64,000 bases of DNA from Silene conica (GCA_029255685.2 CM055313.2:27958579-28022578); one strand, 5' to 3'. Positions 12,061-24,744 are shown, counted from the stretch's first letter. The notes: generated from the sequence alone by a model not told the origin. A program made the numbers and translations.

Positions 12061-12623
12061 CTAACTCATTTAATACATGTGAGCTTCAAATCAATCAAGA
12101 CAACACTTAAGCTGGTTTTGAGAAGCTAACTTGAAGCGGGAGCCGGTTTCCCTTCCGGTTGCCCGGCCGGGGGGTCTTCCTCCTCAGTTTAGCTACTAAA
12201 ACGGCTTAAGCATTCAACCATGCAACAATAACGGAAGTATCCAAACATTTTACCCATATGAGTGATACAATAAAGAGAATTCATGTGACGAGTCTCATGC
12301 ACAAGTTTACATTTCATATATCAAGGAGGAGAAGGACAGGCAAAGCTTAACCAAGGGAATAAGTGCAAAGTAAAGAGAAGCAAGCAAAAAGGAAGAATTG
12401 AAGCCTTGGCATACACAACCAAGAGCCAAAATGAAGAATTGAAAACTCGGTTTCACAAGGGTCAACTTCAAACGACTATATCTCGAGTTCTAGAGCTCCT
12501 ATTGATGCAAGGCCAAGTGGAGGTGAAAGATTGTGATCTTAGCTTTCCAACGATAGGTCACACGCCTCATTTGGATAATAAACGAGAGAGATATGGCCTT
12601 TCGAAGATGCTGCTGTCAGACTA

Positions 12624-12706
12624 AACCGCAGCCTGCGCTAAATACCGCATCCTGCGCATGGCCAGGCCGCAGGCCTGCGTGGGTGGCCGCAGCCTGCGGT
12701 TCCCAC
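12624..12706. repeat. GC-rich CCGCAGCCTGCG word array in Gypsy B LTR
   Basis: Four near-copies of CCGCAGCCTGCG in about 80 bp of otherwise AT-rich LTR, including the palindromic CGCAGGCCTGCG. No coding function seen. Confidence 0.75.
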
Positions 12707-13848
12707 GGGCTACTGCCCAGCCGTGCTCAGGTTGCGTGCTTGCTTTTTGGTTCCTTATTCGACAATGCAAGGCGGTAATACGCGACGTATACAACATGTA
12801 ATGCCAACCATTCACATATATACATTAACATATAAACTTGAACGAACGATAACAACCAACAATCGTCAACTCAAACATGAATTAGAATCAATCGAAAATA
12901 ATAATATTGGTAAAACGAATTAAGCATGTGACGGATACTAACTAACCCATTAACCACCACCAAAATCTTCATTCATTACTACCAAACAACATGAAATTCA
13001 TTTCAATCGATTAAAAGATAACCAAGCAACTCAATACACCAAAGCTTTCAGAAAATTAAGCAACAATTAACCAACACCATCCTCAAATTTCAGAAATCAA
13101 CCAACAACAACAATACACAACGATTTTTGACTTAAAGTCGAGTAACCTCTCAAAGTTACCTTTAAAGCTCTTCAAATCTTCAAAGAATCCTTCATTGAAG
13201 TCCATACATTCATTCTCGCTCAAGAACAAAAGGAAAAACGGATCATACACAAACCCTAGAAAAAGGGGTTTTTCCGAAAGCACAACAATACTAACTTTTA
13301 AAGACATGAAAAGAAGGAGAAGAAGAAGAGGAGAACATACCTACCAAGAACTCGGAATTTGAGCAAGAAACGAAGATGCTAGAGTCGATTTTGTGCTCAT
13401 GGAGAAACACCAACAATGGTGAAGGGGTTTTTCTGATTTTTGAGGAGGATGAAGAAATGAATCGGTTGTGTGAAATAATACACAACATCGGGGTTATAAG
13501 GGTTTTTGAGTCGGAAATGACTCGGAATTCATTTAATGAGTCGGGATGGACTCGGATTTGACTAATTAAGACGGAAACAACCTCTCAAGTCTATTATTAC
13601 TCAAGATGGGACAAAAATATGCAAGTAAACCACATTTCATGAAATTATCCGCTATACATGTCATTTCTCGAAAATAAAACCGAAACTTAGATTTATAAAA
13701 CTCGAAACATAAATTGAAACTAAAAAGCTTTAAAACGAAATATTCTTATTACAAATATATATTTACGAAATTTAATTAAAATATAAATTATTCTTGAAAT
13801 TCAATTAAATCTTTAAATTTTCAATACGGAAAATATCGGAGTGTTACA

Positions 13849-13937
13849 CGCCCCACGTGGGGCGGATGCGGGGCGAGACCCGCCAAGACCCGCCTCATTG
13901 ACATCCCTACTGAGGATCATTCGCTCTGATACCACTT
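13849..13937 (-). mobile_element. Gypsy E internal stub with PBS
   Basis: Only 89 bp of the internal region of a minus-strand Gypsy remain next to its LTR. The complement of 13923-13934 is the tRNA-iMet primer site TGGTATCAGAGC. It is cut on the left by the end of Gypsy B. The GC-rich CCCCACGTGGGGCGGATGCG lies at 13851-13870. Confidence 0.75.
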
Positions 13938-16317
13938 TGTAACACCCCCATTTACCTAGGAGTCTGAACTAGGACTTCCAGAGTAATTAGGACTGTTACC
14001 ATCCTGGATAAACAAGGGTAGTATGTAATCACTGTGAAAGAAACACAATACTATAAATTTATAAATAGTTAAACTGAAATTGATACAAGACATAGTCCAG
14101 CTAAACTTCCCAAACAACTGAAATAGTACAAGTGAATACCTATTAAAGAGATTAAGTGATCTAAAGCTAGGTAGGTCCAGTCCATGTCTCTCCTCCATGG
14201 CCAGTCCTAGTCCACCTGTCTCTGACCTGAAAGATCTACTCCCCATTCCGGATCATCGTAGGTGAACACGAATACACTGTCAATCTCGCGATTGAGTAGG
14301 ATAACACAATAATAAATAAAGCACAGGTAATAATATGCAAATGCTTATGTCATGCTCGAGATCAATCAAAATCTCATTTTCATACCCTTGCACCAAGCCA
14401 TACCGAACCTCTCGGCAGACTATAATCGGTCGTCACCGAACACCAGCTCAACAGCTGATAAGACACCAGGCCTGGTCTGCAGAACCACTCTGGGCTTTAT
14501 ATCAGATCAACATCTACTCCATAACTTTCTCAATATACAATACACATGCATGCTCATGAATACAATACCAATAAAACTAACCATATGATATCATGCTCAT
14601 ACAAATCATACTTGCATCCATAACATGCAATAACCACATACATGCACAACCAATCATAAAACATGGTACCAGTGTATCCTACCTGGAATAGCAAGTCTGG
14701 ATAAGCAATCACCGTCTAATAATGTTCCTCCTCGAAATCCGTTCCTATAATTATTACTCATATCAAATTCTACTCATATAAACAAACGCTACTAAAATTA
14801 CTTGATCATGTTCCTAATTGATTTAACTATAAGACATTGTGAATATATCCAGTTATCCACATACAAGCATGCCCATAACATACAATTATCATTTACTAAA
14901 TATAACTTACTATTTTTAGACTTACTAAAAATAGCATAAACTCAACCAAACAATTATTATTATATCACAACAATATAGATAATTATTATTAATCACAATA
15001 TAGCTTAACAATAGTAACCATCCCAATAATTACTAACACATGAGTAATACTATTTATAGCACCATTAGCATAAAAATTATCAAGTCTTAATAATAATAAT
15101 AATAACAATATCACTTAACATACCATATATAACAATACAAATACTGCCAAAATTAAAATACTATAATCATCTAATGTTAGTAATAATATATTACTAAAAT
15201 TAGACCACTAATTAAACAACCAATGAAAACAGCCTAGTCAATTTACGCCAAAAACGCAACAACAGACCATCCCCGACAACCGCAAACAGGGACCCACAAC
15301 GTTAACAAAAACAGCACCCAACACTAACCACCACCACTGAGTCCATTTGCAACACTACCAGGCTCGCCTCTGAGCCACGGTGGTTCCAGGGAGGTCAACA
15401 GCAGCCGTTAACGCTGTCACAACCGCCAACAGTGGCCGTTGCAAAAACGCCACCTGCAAACACCCGTGTTTCCACGCGACAGACCCCCTTATCAAAACTT
15501 ACTGTAACAACCACCGCAGCCACCCTATGCCACCGTGACAAACCCCAAACGAACCACTGGACTACCACCAAACCACCTACCCCGACACCCAGAACAACCA
15601 TTAACAAGAACCACATCGAAATCAAGCATAAACACCATAACGCATGACCCAGTTCTGAAACGATAAAAAGAAAGATCTGAACATGCGACAAAGGTGGTCG
15701 TGACTGGTGGTTCTAGGTGATTCATGTGGCACGACTATGGTAAAAAAAAAACAAATACTACTATCATAGATTTATATCATACGAAGAAACAGAAATTATA
15801 ACCATAAGAACGATTGAAATTAAAGAATCAAAACGAAGGAACAACGGAGTACTACAGAAACTGCAGTGAACGTACCCACTTGCCTGAGGTTTCGAACCAC
15901 CCTAGCACCCACCAACCACTGTGTAACTCCTTCCCGACGTTCTTTGATATGGCGGCAGTAGGTTATGAAGTTGTGAGAGTGTCGTTTTTGGTCTAGGGTA
16001 GGGTTAGGTCATAGGTTATATATGGCGGTTGAGAGTGAGATTGTGAGGTATTGTGTTATGAATGCTAATTCGTGGTGTGGGTTGTAGTTTGTGCACACAT
16101 ACCGAGGCCCACGTCATCACTTAGACCCGGTTTTGTTACTTGTTCGTATTCTCGTAGTTGCACACAAAATGAAGCCCCAAACGTGGACTTAAAACTCAAA
16201 CCCGACATTACACGATTAACATATAAAATATACTAAACGCATACACATAATCGATTAATTATCGAATATTAAGTGTTCAATATTAAAATAGAATACGATA
16301 AATTACGGAGTATTACA
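13938..16317 (-). repeat. 5' LTR of Gypsy E (minus strand, A-like)
   Basis: 2380 bp, a diverged relative of the Gypsy A LTR in reverse. The left end TGTAACACCCCCATTTACC mirrors the end of A, and the right end reads TGTAATACTCCG on the minus strand. It also shares the terminal block (TGGTCTGCAGAACCACTCTG) and the C/A-rich tract complementary to the G/T-rich part of A. It interrupts a Copia RT gene at 16317/16318. Confidence 0.85.
16016..16022 (-). promoter_or_regulatory. TATA box of Gypsy E LTR
   Basis: TATATAA on the minus strand, about 300 bp from the LTR start, the same relative place as in Gypsy A. Confidence 0.45.
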
Positions 16318-18295
16318 TTGCTCAACATACACTTCCTCTTGCAAATATCCGATAAGAAATGCGGTCTTAACGTCCATTTGAAAGAGCTTTATACCCATAT
16401 GGGCTGCAAAGGCAATTAAGAGGCGAATAGCTTCGAGTCGGGCTAATGGTGCAAACGTCTCATCAAAGTCTATGCCTTCTTGTTGGTTGTAGCCTTGAAC
16501 TACAAGTCGAGCCTTGTTTCTTATAATCACACCTAAATCATCCAACTTATTTCGAAATACCCACTTTGTTCCTATGATGGAACGATCTTTGGGTCGTTGT
16601 ACTAAATGCCACACCTTGTTTCGTTCGAATTGTTTGAGTTCTTCCTGCATAGGAAGCATCCAATCAGGATCAGTTAGAACAACATTGATGTTTGATGATT
16701 CTAATTCAGACAGAAATGAGTAGTGAGCACGTAAATTATTCAAGGAAGATATAGTTTTGACTCCCTCATGAAAATTAGTCAGTATATTGTCCATTGGGTG
16801 GAGCTTTGATGTTTCCAGCGACGTGGAATGAAAGTTTCTGAGTCTGTCGTGAATTGGACATAACTAGGATCAGTTAGCCTCTGGTTCTCAGTCTACTTCC
16901 TCGGAATGACTTCTGGACTGTGAAACAATTGATTTGTGTTTGCATTCAACAGTCCTTCAGTTTGTGGAGTTCCTGCTGGCTTTTGAGATTTGTTTGTTTT
17001 GGCAGTTCGCCGCTCTGTAAAGTTCCCCCTGAATTCTGTCTTTCTTCCGCATTAGTTCCTTGTAACGACAAGAGCTCTTTTTCTAATTCAGAAGGTTCGT
17101 CCCTAATGAAACCAATCTCAAAATCATCATCATCCTGTAAATCATCATTAAGAACATTAGTCTCATCAAAAATTACATGAACACTTTCTTCAAAGCAAAT
17201 AGTTCTTTTGTTATAGACTTTATATGCTTTGCTTTCCTTAGAATATCCTATGAAAACAGCCTCATCACTTCTCGGATAAAATTTTCCCAAATTATTTTTT
17301 TCCATTGTTATGCACAAAACATTTTGATCCAAAACAGCGGAAATGTGAAATGTTTGGTTTACGCCCATATAGAAGCTCATAAGGTGTTTTCTTATGGATA
17401 GATCTAATAGAAACACGGTTACGAATGTAGCAAGCTGTGTTCACTGCTTCGGCCCAGAATTTTCGGGGCAAGTCACTGCAAAGCAACATTGTTCTTGACA
17501 TCTCCTCTAAAGTTCTATTCATTCTTTCCACAACCCCGTTTTGTTGGGGTGTTTTGGGCGCTGAAATTTTTTGATCAATTCCGTTTTCCCTGTAGAAATA
17601 TAAAAAGGAGCCATTATCAATTTATCTGCCATGATCTGTTCTAATGAGAATTAACTTATGTCCCAGTTTGTTTTGGAGTCTCTTTATCAAAACATGAAAT
17701 TCTTCGAAGGCCTCACTTTTAGCGTGTAAAAACAAGGTCCAAACAAACCGAGAATAATAATCCACTAAAACGAAAACATAAAGACTTCCACCACGACTTC
17801 TAATTCTCATTGGTCCACACGAATCCATATGAATGAGCTCTAGAGGTCGTGAAGTACTAACTACCCTTTTTGGCTTAAAAGAACTTCAGACTTGTTTGCA
17901 TCTCACACAGACCTCACAAACTCCTTCAATTTCGAATTTAATTGAAGGTAATCTGTCCACAAGATCAAGTTTGTGAAGCTTGTTTAGAGAAGAGAAGCCT
18001 ACATGTCCGAACCTTTTATGCCATAGGTAGGGATCGCTTTGAATAACTGATAAACACTTGAGATTTTTCTTTGAAGTTTTTTCGAAGTCAGCAACATAGA
18101 TGTTGTTAATTCTTTTACGTTCGAGCACAATTTCGTTATTGCTTTCCTTGATGATATAACAAAAGTTGGCTTTAAACTCAACTCTATTTCCTTTGTCGCA
18201 CAATTGTGAGATACTGATTAGGTTATGTTTGAGACCTTTAACTAGCTGTACGTTATCAATGGAATGCGAAAGAGACTTACCAGTTTTGCCAATGC
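16318..18295 (-). pseudogene. Decayed SIRE-like Copia pol (pre-integrase to RT)
   Basis: Minus-strand remnant of an older Ty1/Copia element, different from Copia #1-#4. From N to C: GAG-pre-integrase (YLWHKRFGHVGF, 18203-17886); integrase start (MDSCGPMRIRSRGG, 17828-17622); integrase C-part with PRKFWAEAVNTACYIRNR (17531-17292); the GYSKESKAYKVYN region and acidic linker (17416-16946); and RT from [18 protein letters not shown] to QMDVKTAFL and EEVYVEQ (16794-16318). Stops and frameshifts separate the blocks. RT is cut after EEVYVEQ by Gypsy E; the N-terminal side is cut at 18296 by Copia #1. FRNKLDD and [13 protein letters not shown] are typical of SIRE-type Copia; clade is by recognition only. 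Confidence 0.85.
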
Positions 18296-19324
18296 TGTGG
18301 GAAAATATCTGTATATATTCCCAATTCTTTATATGCAGGATTATAACAAATTTATAATGTACGATTTATAGTCATAAACGAAGAACAAGATACAAAGATT
18401 GGGAATAAGAATTTATCTTCTGTCCTTGTAAAGGCCTAAGATCAAATATCAAAACAGATATCTTCTTAATCGTTGCACCCAAGATGTCCTGAGAAATACC
18501 CTTTCTAGAGCTAGAAATTGCAAAATTATCCGTAATTTTGTGTAAGATGAAAGCTAGAGAGAGAAGGGAAGTAGTCGTGTAACTCGTGCAGTATAGGGGG
18601 CGTGCCATGTGCTATTTATAGGGGGTGGTGTTTGATAGTCCGTATATCTCTTAACCACCTTACATAGTTTAGATAGGATAATCAAATCCGTATTTGATTC
18701 TACCTAAACTACTGCCTAAACAAATAACAAACTCAATCTTATGGCACTACCTATCTGACCGAAAATACTCCTAACTGGCCGAAATTTTATCTGATTCGGC
18801 CTTAGTAACCGATTTAATTAATTGCATAAATTGGGTTATTATCCTCTCTTATGCGTAATGTTTTATCTTATAAATATCGTATATTTATAATCATAAACAA
18901 TTAAATATAACCTTTTATATTTAACTGAATCATAATCCTTATTAAATGATTTCATTACACACTAATTAAATATAACAATTTATATTTAATCACGAATTAA
19001 CATTTTAATTCGTTTTAGCTAATATCATTTAATCAGTATTAAATAATTATATCATTATTATTTTGACTAACCGTTTAGTCGTATAGGGTATCAATATGAT
19101 TACATTTTTATCTAATCATATCTCTCAGATTCCATCCTTTAGGTGTGACTCTTAGGGACCAGTTGATTACCGCCATCTGTATGACAATAACGTCAAACTT
19201 TCTAGCAAGCCAACCGTTATTGATAAACGTGAATCAACTGGCTAAAATACAAAGTATACCATGTATTCCTTTAAAATATTTATACGTGTTGTCACACTAA
19301 CTGTTGAGGACACTAGCTCCAACA
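18296..19324 (-). repeat. 3' LTR of Copia #1 (minus strand)
   Basis: 1029 bp, TGTGGGAAA to CTCCAACA. Homologous to the LTRs of Copia #2-#4 (for example CAGTTGATTACCGCCATCTG and GCACCCAAGA), but it lacks the 74-bp 5' extension of #2 and #3. The PPT (GTGGGAGGGAGAT on the minus strand) adjoins at 19325. Expected target duplication: AATGC (18291-18295). Confidence 0.85.
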
Positions 19325-20107
19325 ATCTCCCTCCCACTTGTCCGTACAAGTGTATGTGCGATAACCGATTCTCATTTCCAATTAAATTTCTCCCACTCAA
19401 TGTAAAACAATTTGCAAATCTGTATTCACAAAGGTCGTATTTTACAAGCGATCTGTATCAAGAGTGGTTTCCCCGACTAGAGAGTAACTCAACTGATAAC
19501 GAATCATTATTCGAGCTTTGCCAAGCATTTCAGTTACTACTCCTCGAGTGGCCCTGAGAAATATTAAAACCTGATAAGGGGTGGATATTTCCTTCAACTC
19601 GAATCTTGCAGATGTAAGCACAGTATGAAATGACCCAAAAACATCTGCTTAGCCCCACTTACGGTCAGCTAATGAGAAAGAAATCAAAGTCACCCAAAAC
19701 TGCCCTTTATCTCCAGAAACAGTCGACAATCAAAAGAATCGACTCAAGGAACACGATGGACGTCCTATCCACGACCCGACACCGAATGTTCAGTAACATT
19801 TAGGACTCCATTGCGTCGTCACGAAAATGTCCTACGAGTTATCGTTATAATCTCGTATCTGTGATCGATCAGTCAACGGTTTGGCTTATGGTTTATTGAA
19901 CCCACCATCAATCGACGTAACAAATTATTGCCAGAGTTATCAGCTCGTGTAGGCGATTACAGACAAAAAAATTATAATTTAATTCAGTTCACTTTGTGGT
20001 GCTCAATGTTGTCAGTACAATCCACATGAAAAACAATATATAAAACAAAATCGATGGTGTTATAAATAGTATATGAAATAAATACAATATCCAATTTACA
20101 AAAAGTA
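19325..20107 (-). other. 3' non-coding segment of Copia #1
   Basis: 783 bp between pol and the 3' LTR, without a convincing ORF. It is clearly related to 39167-39954 of Copia #2 (AAGGTCGTATTTTACAAGCG), so this long untranslated tail is a family trait. Confidence 0.7.
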
Positions 20108-22193
20108 CTAATACAACTCAGGAACACGCTTAATTCCCATTGAAATAACGTGCCCTTCATGTTTATCATGTCTTAATGGTTTAGTGAGAGGATCTGCGAT
20201 GTTGTCATCCGTCACAATCGTGTCTATCACTATCTCCTTTTGCTCCACGTAGTCTCGAATCAGGTGAGCTTTCCGCACTACATGTCTAGATTTGTTGCTA
20301 GACTTAGGCTCCTTAGCCTGGAAGATGACACCTCTATTGTCGCAATAGATGGTGATCGGGTCGTTCGAACTAGGAACTACGGTGAGTCCTTGTAAGAACT
20401 GACGCATCCATATAACTTCCTTTGCAGCTTCCGAAGTGACATAGTACTCGGACTCAGTAGTAGAATCTGCAATAACACTCTGCTTGGAGCTTTTCCAGCT
20501 GACAGCGTCGCTATTAAGAGTAAAAACGAATCCAGACTGAGATTTCGAGTCATCGCGATCCGTTTGGAAGCTAGCATCTACGTAACCGTTTGCGCAAAGC
20601 TCAGTGCCTCCACCATAAGTCAATACCCAATCTTTAGTCCTCCGTAGGTACTTAAGAATATTTTTAACAACCATCCAGTGTGGTTCACCTGGATTGATTT
20701 GGTACCGACTTTTCATACTCAAAGCATATACTACGTCTGGACGTGTGCATATCATGGCATACATGATGGATCCTATAACTGACGCATAAGGAATGCGACT
20801 CATGCTTTTGACCTCTTCCGGTGTCTTAGGTGCCTGAGTCTTACTCAGATGCACCCCCGAGATCATCGGAAGTAACCCCTTTTTGGAGTTGGTCATGCTG
20901 AATCTGTCAAGAATCTTATCTATATAAGACTCCTGACTCAGTGATAACATCCGTCGTGATCTATCTCTATAGATACGGATCCCCAATATACATTGTGCCT
21001 CACCCAGATCTTTCATCTGGAAATAGTTCTTTAACCATACTTTAACCGAAGATAAGAGAGGGATGTCGTTTCCGATCAAGAGTATATCGTCGACATACAA
21101 CACCAAAAAGACGATCTTGCTCCCACTCGACTTGATATATAAGCATTGTTCTTCGACTGATCGAATAAAACTGTTCCTTTTTATCTCTTGGTCGAAGCGA
21201 TGATTCCAACTCCTAGATTCTTACTTAAGTCCATAAATGGAACGCTTAAGCTTGCACACTTTCTTAGGACTTTTAGGATCTGTGAAACCTTCGGGTTGTA
21301 CCATGTAAATGTCCTCCTCCAAATAACCGTTTAAGAAGGCGGTTTTCACGTCCATTTGCCATATTTCATAGTCATGAAATGCAGCAATCGCTAAGATAAT
21401 CCTAATGGAACACAGCATGACTACGGGGCAAAAATCTCATCATAGTGCAACCCTTGCACTTGAGTGAAACCATTTGCCACTAGTCGTGCCTTATAGGTAT
21501 CTGGTTATCCCTCGATGGAGCGCTTTATCTTATAAAGCCATTTATACTGAAGAGGTCGTACCTTATCAGGCAAATCAACCAACTCTCATACGTCATTCTC
21601 ATACATGGAGTCCATTTCGGATTGCATGGCATTAAGCGATAGCTTTGAGTCGGAACAGGTCATGGCACCTTTATAGGTCACGGGTTCATTACTTTCTAAG
21701 AGAAAAACGTCAAATCCGTCAAGTTCCTCGATTATACCGATGTATCTATCTAGAGGAATGAAGTGTCTACCCGACCTTCTGGATTCCTCAGGAATACTGA
21801 CTGCAACAGAAGATGAAGGAACAGTTTCCTTCATTGGTTGCTCAGTAGTTGGTTCTTGAACCTCCGACAGATCGAAGGTTCTATTACTTGTCTTATTCTC
21901 GAGAAACTCTTTCTCTAATATAAGAACTTCGCACTACCTGCAACAAAAACGTGGTGTTCGGTAGGCGAATAGAAGTAATGACCAAACATTCCTTTTGGAT
22001 AACCAATAAAGTATGTCTTGACTGATCGCGGGCCGAGCTTATCCTCGTGTCTGCACTTGACATAAGCCTCGCAGCCCCAAACCCGAATAAAGGACAAGTT
22101 AGGGACCGCTCCCTTCCATATCTCATATGGAGTCATGTGAACAACTTTAGACGGAGTTCGGTTAAGTATAAGAGCAGCTGACAATAGAGCAAA
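20108..22193 (-). pseudogene. Copia #1 truncated, broken pol
   Basis: Minus-strand remnant of the same family as Copia #2. Blocks N to C: end of integrase (SAALILNRTPSKVVHMTPYE, 22184-21915); the linker with SRRSGRHFIPLDRYIG (21834-21586); RT with [19 protein letters not shown] (21418-21221); and RT end plus RNase H (21106-20108) with YVDDILLIGND, GYVDASFQTDRDDSKSQSG and IYCDNRGVIFQ. Several stops and frameshifts. The element ends abruptly in integrase at 22193, where Gypsy B' inserted; its Gag and protease half is not on this side. Confidence 0.88.
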
Positions 22194-22316
22194 TGTGACA
22201 CCCCGCGATATAGCATAAAGATAAACAAGTAATTTGCAGCGGACATACGATACTTTTAAAAACTTTTGGACATATTTGTTAAAACTTTTTCGCGGAATAT
22301 CAAAACAACAAGCGGA
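22194..22316 (-). repeat. Gypsy B' 3' LTR, segment 1 of 4
   Basis: TGTGACACCCCGCGATATAG onward, matching the left end of the Gypsy B LTR. It is interrupted by Gypsy C after AAGCGGA and resumes at 32366. B' inserted into Copia #1 integrase (flank GCAAA, 22189-22193). Confidence 0.88.
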
Positions 22317-22695
22317 TGTAACACCCCCATTTATTCAAGGGCCTGAACTAGGACTCCTCAGATAAGTAAGGGTGTTACCATCTCGGTTTCCCGAGGCAGT
22401 AGATACAAAGGAAGACAAACAGTACTTTAAATATAAAGTTAACTCAAAACATGTTCTTACATCCGTGTCCAAAAGTCTTAACAAAATAAATAAAGTACAA
22501 CTCTTATAAAACTGACTAAGGTGATCTAGACATCTAAACTGGTCTGGATCCAAGCTCTTCCTCCCATAGCTCCCCCTTAGTCTCAGCCACCTGTCAATCT
22601 GCTCCCCAATAGTTGGTTCATCACAGGTGATCACGAATACACAGGGTCAACCACGAGGTTGAGTAGGGAAAATAATAAATATAACAATATAGTAA

Positions 22696-22826
22696 ACTCC
22701 GCACCGATCCAACGCCATATATACTCCGCACCGATCCAACACCATATATACTCCGCACCGATCCAACACCATATATACTCCGCACCGATCCAACACCATA
22801 TATACTCCGCACCGATCCAACTCCGT
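22696..22826 (-). repeat. 27-bp minisatellite in Gypsy C 3' LTR
   Basis: About 4.8 copies of a 27-bp unit containing CTCCGCACCGATCCAAC, starting at 22696, 22723, 22750, 22777 and 22804. The twin LTR has the same number (30315-30445). It opens repetitive reading frames on both strands that are not proteins. Confidence 0.92.
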
Positions 22827-23335
22827 ATCACAAAACAATAGAATATATATATGCACATTATGATAATATCTCAAAGTAGTACAAACAGCACAAAATAACG
22901 ATCTCATGATACTATATCGTAAACATGTTCAACACCAAGGATAATAGATCACACATTATTATAAACCAGTAACTTCCCCTACCTGAAATAGTAGGTACGC
23001 AGATAAACCCAAGGCTTGTTCAGAAATGTTCCACGCGAAACCCGCTACCTAAACAAATATTATATAATTAATAAACACCCTATATCTCGTAATACGTGTT
23101 CACATTCTATTTATAGAAACTTCCTATATTTAGAAAGCTTCCCAACAACCGAGGTTTCTCAAAATAGTACTTTCTAAATATAGTAACTTCTAAAAATAGC
23201 AGCTTCCAAAAATAGATACTTGGTTTTGAAATTCAAACTATACATTAATACCCACTTTAAAACTTCCCATAAAAGCTCCCAAAAACATACCTCTTAACAA
23301 AATCTTTACTATTAATAAAAGATATCAATACCATA

Positions 23336-23388
<53 letters not shown>
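23336..23388 (-). repeat. AAT microsatellite in Gypsy C 3' LTR
   Basis: About 17 AAT units; the 5' LTR twin (30954-31024) has six more. Confidence 0.9.
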
Positions 23389-23391
<3 letters not shown>

Positions 23392-24379
23392 TAACCTAAA
23401 ACACCAAATGAACACCCTTCATTTACACGACACAACACCTGCCCCCAAAACAGCCCCTCCAACCACCGCGCAACACCAGCCCTGCCACCAACAACCTCCA
23501 CAACTCGTGCCCAAACCACCAGCTACCACCACAACCACCCCACACTCCTTCGACCGCCACAACCGAGGTGAACCAGGCCCCCAAATCAGACCTGACTCCC
23601 AACGCAAGCCTCTGACCAGTTTACCAACGCCTCCCCTACGACAGCCAAGCAACCACCCAATAACCCCCGTGACCTCTACCAACACCACCCCTGACACCTG
23701 ACCCATAAACCACCGTGGTGACACCGCGTCGACCTCCCCCGAGTCTACGGTGTCACCACCCCAATTAACCTTCGCACACCCAGAAACTCACCAAGACCCG
23801 AGACCTGTGGACAACGAAACCTCCCTTTCGACTCTGTTCCACCACCTGCAGCCACCAACCTAGCCACCCTGACACACCTCAAGGCACCACTGCCTTACCT
23901 AACCAACACCCAGACCGAAACCTAACCCAAACAGACTCGTAAACCCACGCAAAACAACCAACACAAAAACTCTGTTTTGAACGAGAAAGCAAACGCAGAC
24001 AACAGTACACAAAGCCACCACGACTGGTGGTTCTCGGTGCTCAATGGTGACCCCCTATATGCCAAAACGTGACTACCACATTCATAGGTCACAGTTATAT
24101 AAATATCAGACTCATATACACGACTTACCTGACTCGAAAACCCATAGAAAAACGCAGGAAGAACAAGGGTGCAAGGAAAACATGCTGACTTACCTACTTT
24201 CGACCAGATTCGACCGCCCTTAACCACCCCTATGGCCGCCGTGAACACCTCCTATGAACCCCTTGCTATGACGGTTGTGATATGAGTGGTTGTATGAGAT
24301 CTGAAATGCTAGGTTTAGGTTTAGGATGGGATCCCAAGGTGGCGGCAGAAAGGCTGCTTAAAAAGAGTTTGATGTTTGT

Positions 24380-24470
24380 GTTATCATAAATCTGCCGTGG
24401 GCTTTGGGTAGTGCACGAGTTACGAGGCCCAACCTCCGTGCTACAGGTCCAGGGATCGATTCCCTTTAAA
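24380..24470 (+). other. tRNA-like (box B-like) module inside Gypsy C 3' LTR
   Basis: On the plus strand, antisense to the LTR, GGTCCAGGGATCGATTCCC resembles a tRNA T-arm; GGATCGATTCC matches box B (GGTTCGANTCC) at 10 of 11 positions. The preceding GTGCACGAGTTACGAGGCCC is conserved in LTR D. No full cloverleaf or clear box A. It may be a captured tRNA or SINE fragment. Confidence 0.4.
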
Positions 24471-24602
24471 AACATAACATTCCTCTTAAGAAAGTATAGT
24501 TAGTATAGCTTTTATGCTAACGTAAACTTGGTTACTTAAACGTAAGTAATTATCTTTACCAAAGTAATCCCAACTGTCGAGTCTAAATTCCAAGGTATTA
24601 CA

Positions 24603-24620
24603 GTCTTCCCTCCTTAAAAA
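24603..24620 (-). other. Fossil PPT inside Gypsy C 3' LTR
   Basis: On the minus strand TTTTTAAGGAGGGAAGAC is followed by TGTAATACC, the LTR start used by A, D and E. In C it lies 125 bp inside the LTR. Confidence 0.8.
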
Positions 24621-24727
24621 GAACTTCGTCCCGAAGTTCGTCCTCACCCAGGTGACCAAAACAACCAACTCAAACGAACTTGAAACATAAACATCACAAA
24701 ACTTTAATTAAATAACAGAGTATCACA

Positions 24728-24744
24728 TTCCACCCCCCTTAAAG
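24728..24744 (-). other. Active polypurine tract of Gypsy C
   Basis: On the minus strand CTTTAAGGGGGGTGGAA abuts the 3' LTR start TGTGATACT. It corresponds by position and flanks to the unused proximal tract of Gypsy A (7851-7863). Confidence 0.85.

Larger units (their letters stand above)
10875..13848 (-). repeat. 5' LTR of Gypsy B (minus strand)
   Basis: 2974 bp from TGTGACACCCC to GAGTGTTACA. Its left ~120 bp matches 22194-22316 closely and its inner part matches 32366-32660 and 36010-36720, so it belongs to the same family as B'. Orientation is set by the primer site on its left. The U3 half differs from B', including a GC-rich repeat (12624-12706) where B' has a different word array. 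Small ORFs inside look like chance frames. Confidence 0.88.
22317..24727 (-). repeat. 3' LTR of Gypsy C
   Basis: 2411 bp. On the minus strand it starts TGTGATACTCTG and ends GGGGGTGTTACA. It contains a 27-bp minisatellite, an AAT microsatellite, a C/A-rich tract, a tRNA-like motif and, near its 5' edge, a fossil PPT followed by the ancestral start TGTAATACC. Confidence 0.94.

Noticed and set aside
13849-16317. Solo LTR for Gypsy E
   Set aside because: A primer site and internal DNA adjoin its left end, so it is a 5' LTR of a truncated element.
22696-22826. CRISPR-like direct repeats
   Set aside because: Units are contiguous without unique spacers and lie in a plant LTR.
22631-22907. Overlapping repetitive ORFs on both strands
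   Set aside because: Products of a 27-bp minisatellite: a repeat length divisible by three keeps all frames open. No protein evidence.
23408-23724. Pro/Thr-rich ORF and its antisense partner
   Set aside because: Lies in the C/A-rich part of the Gypsy C LTR and is repeated in the twin LTR; composition artefact.
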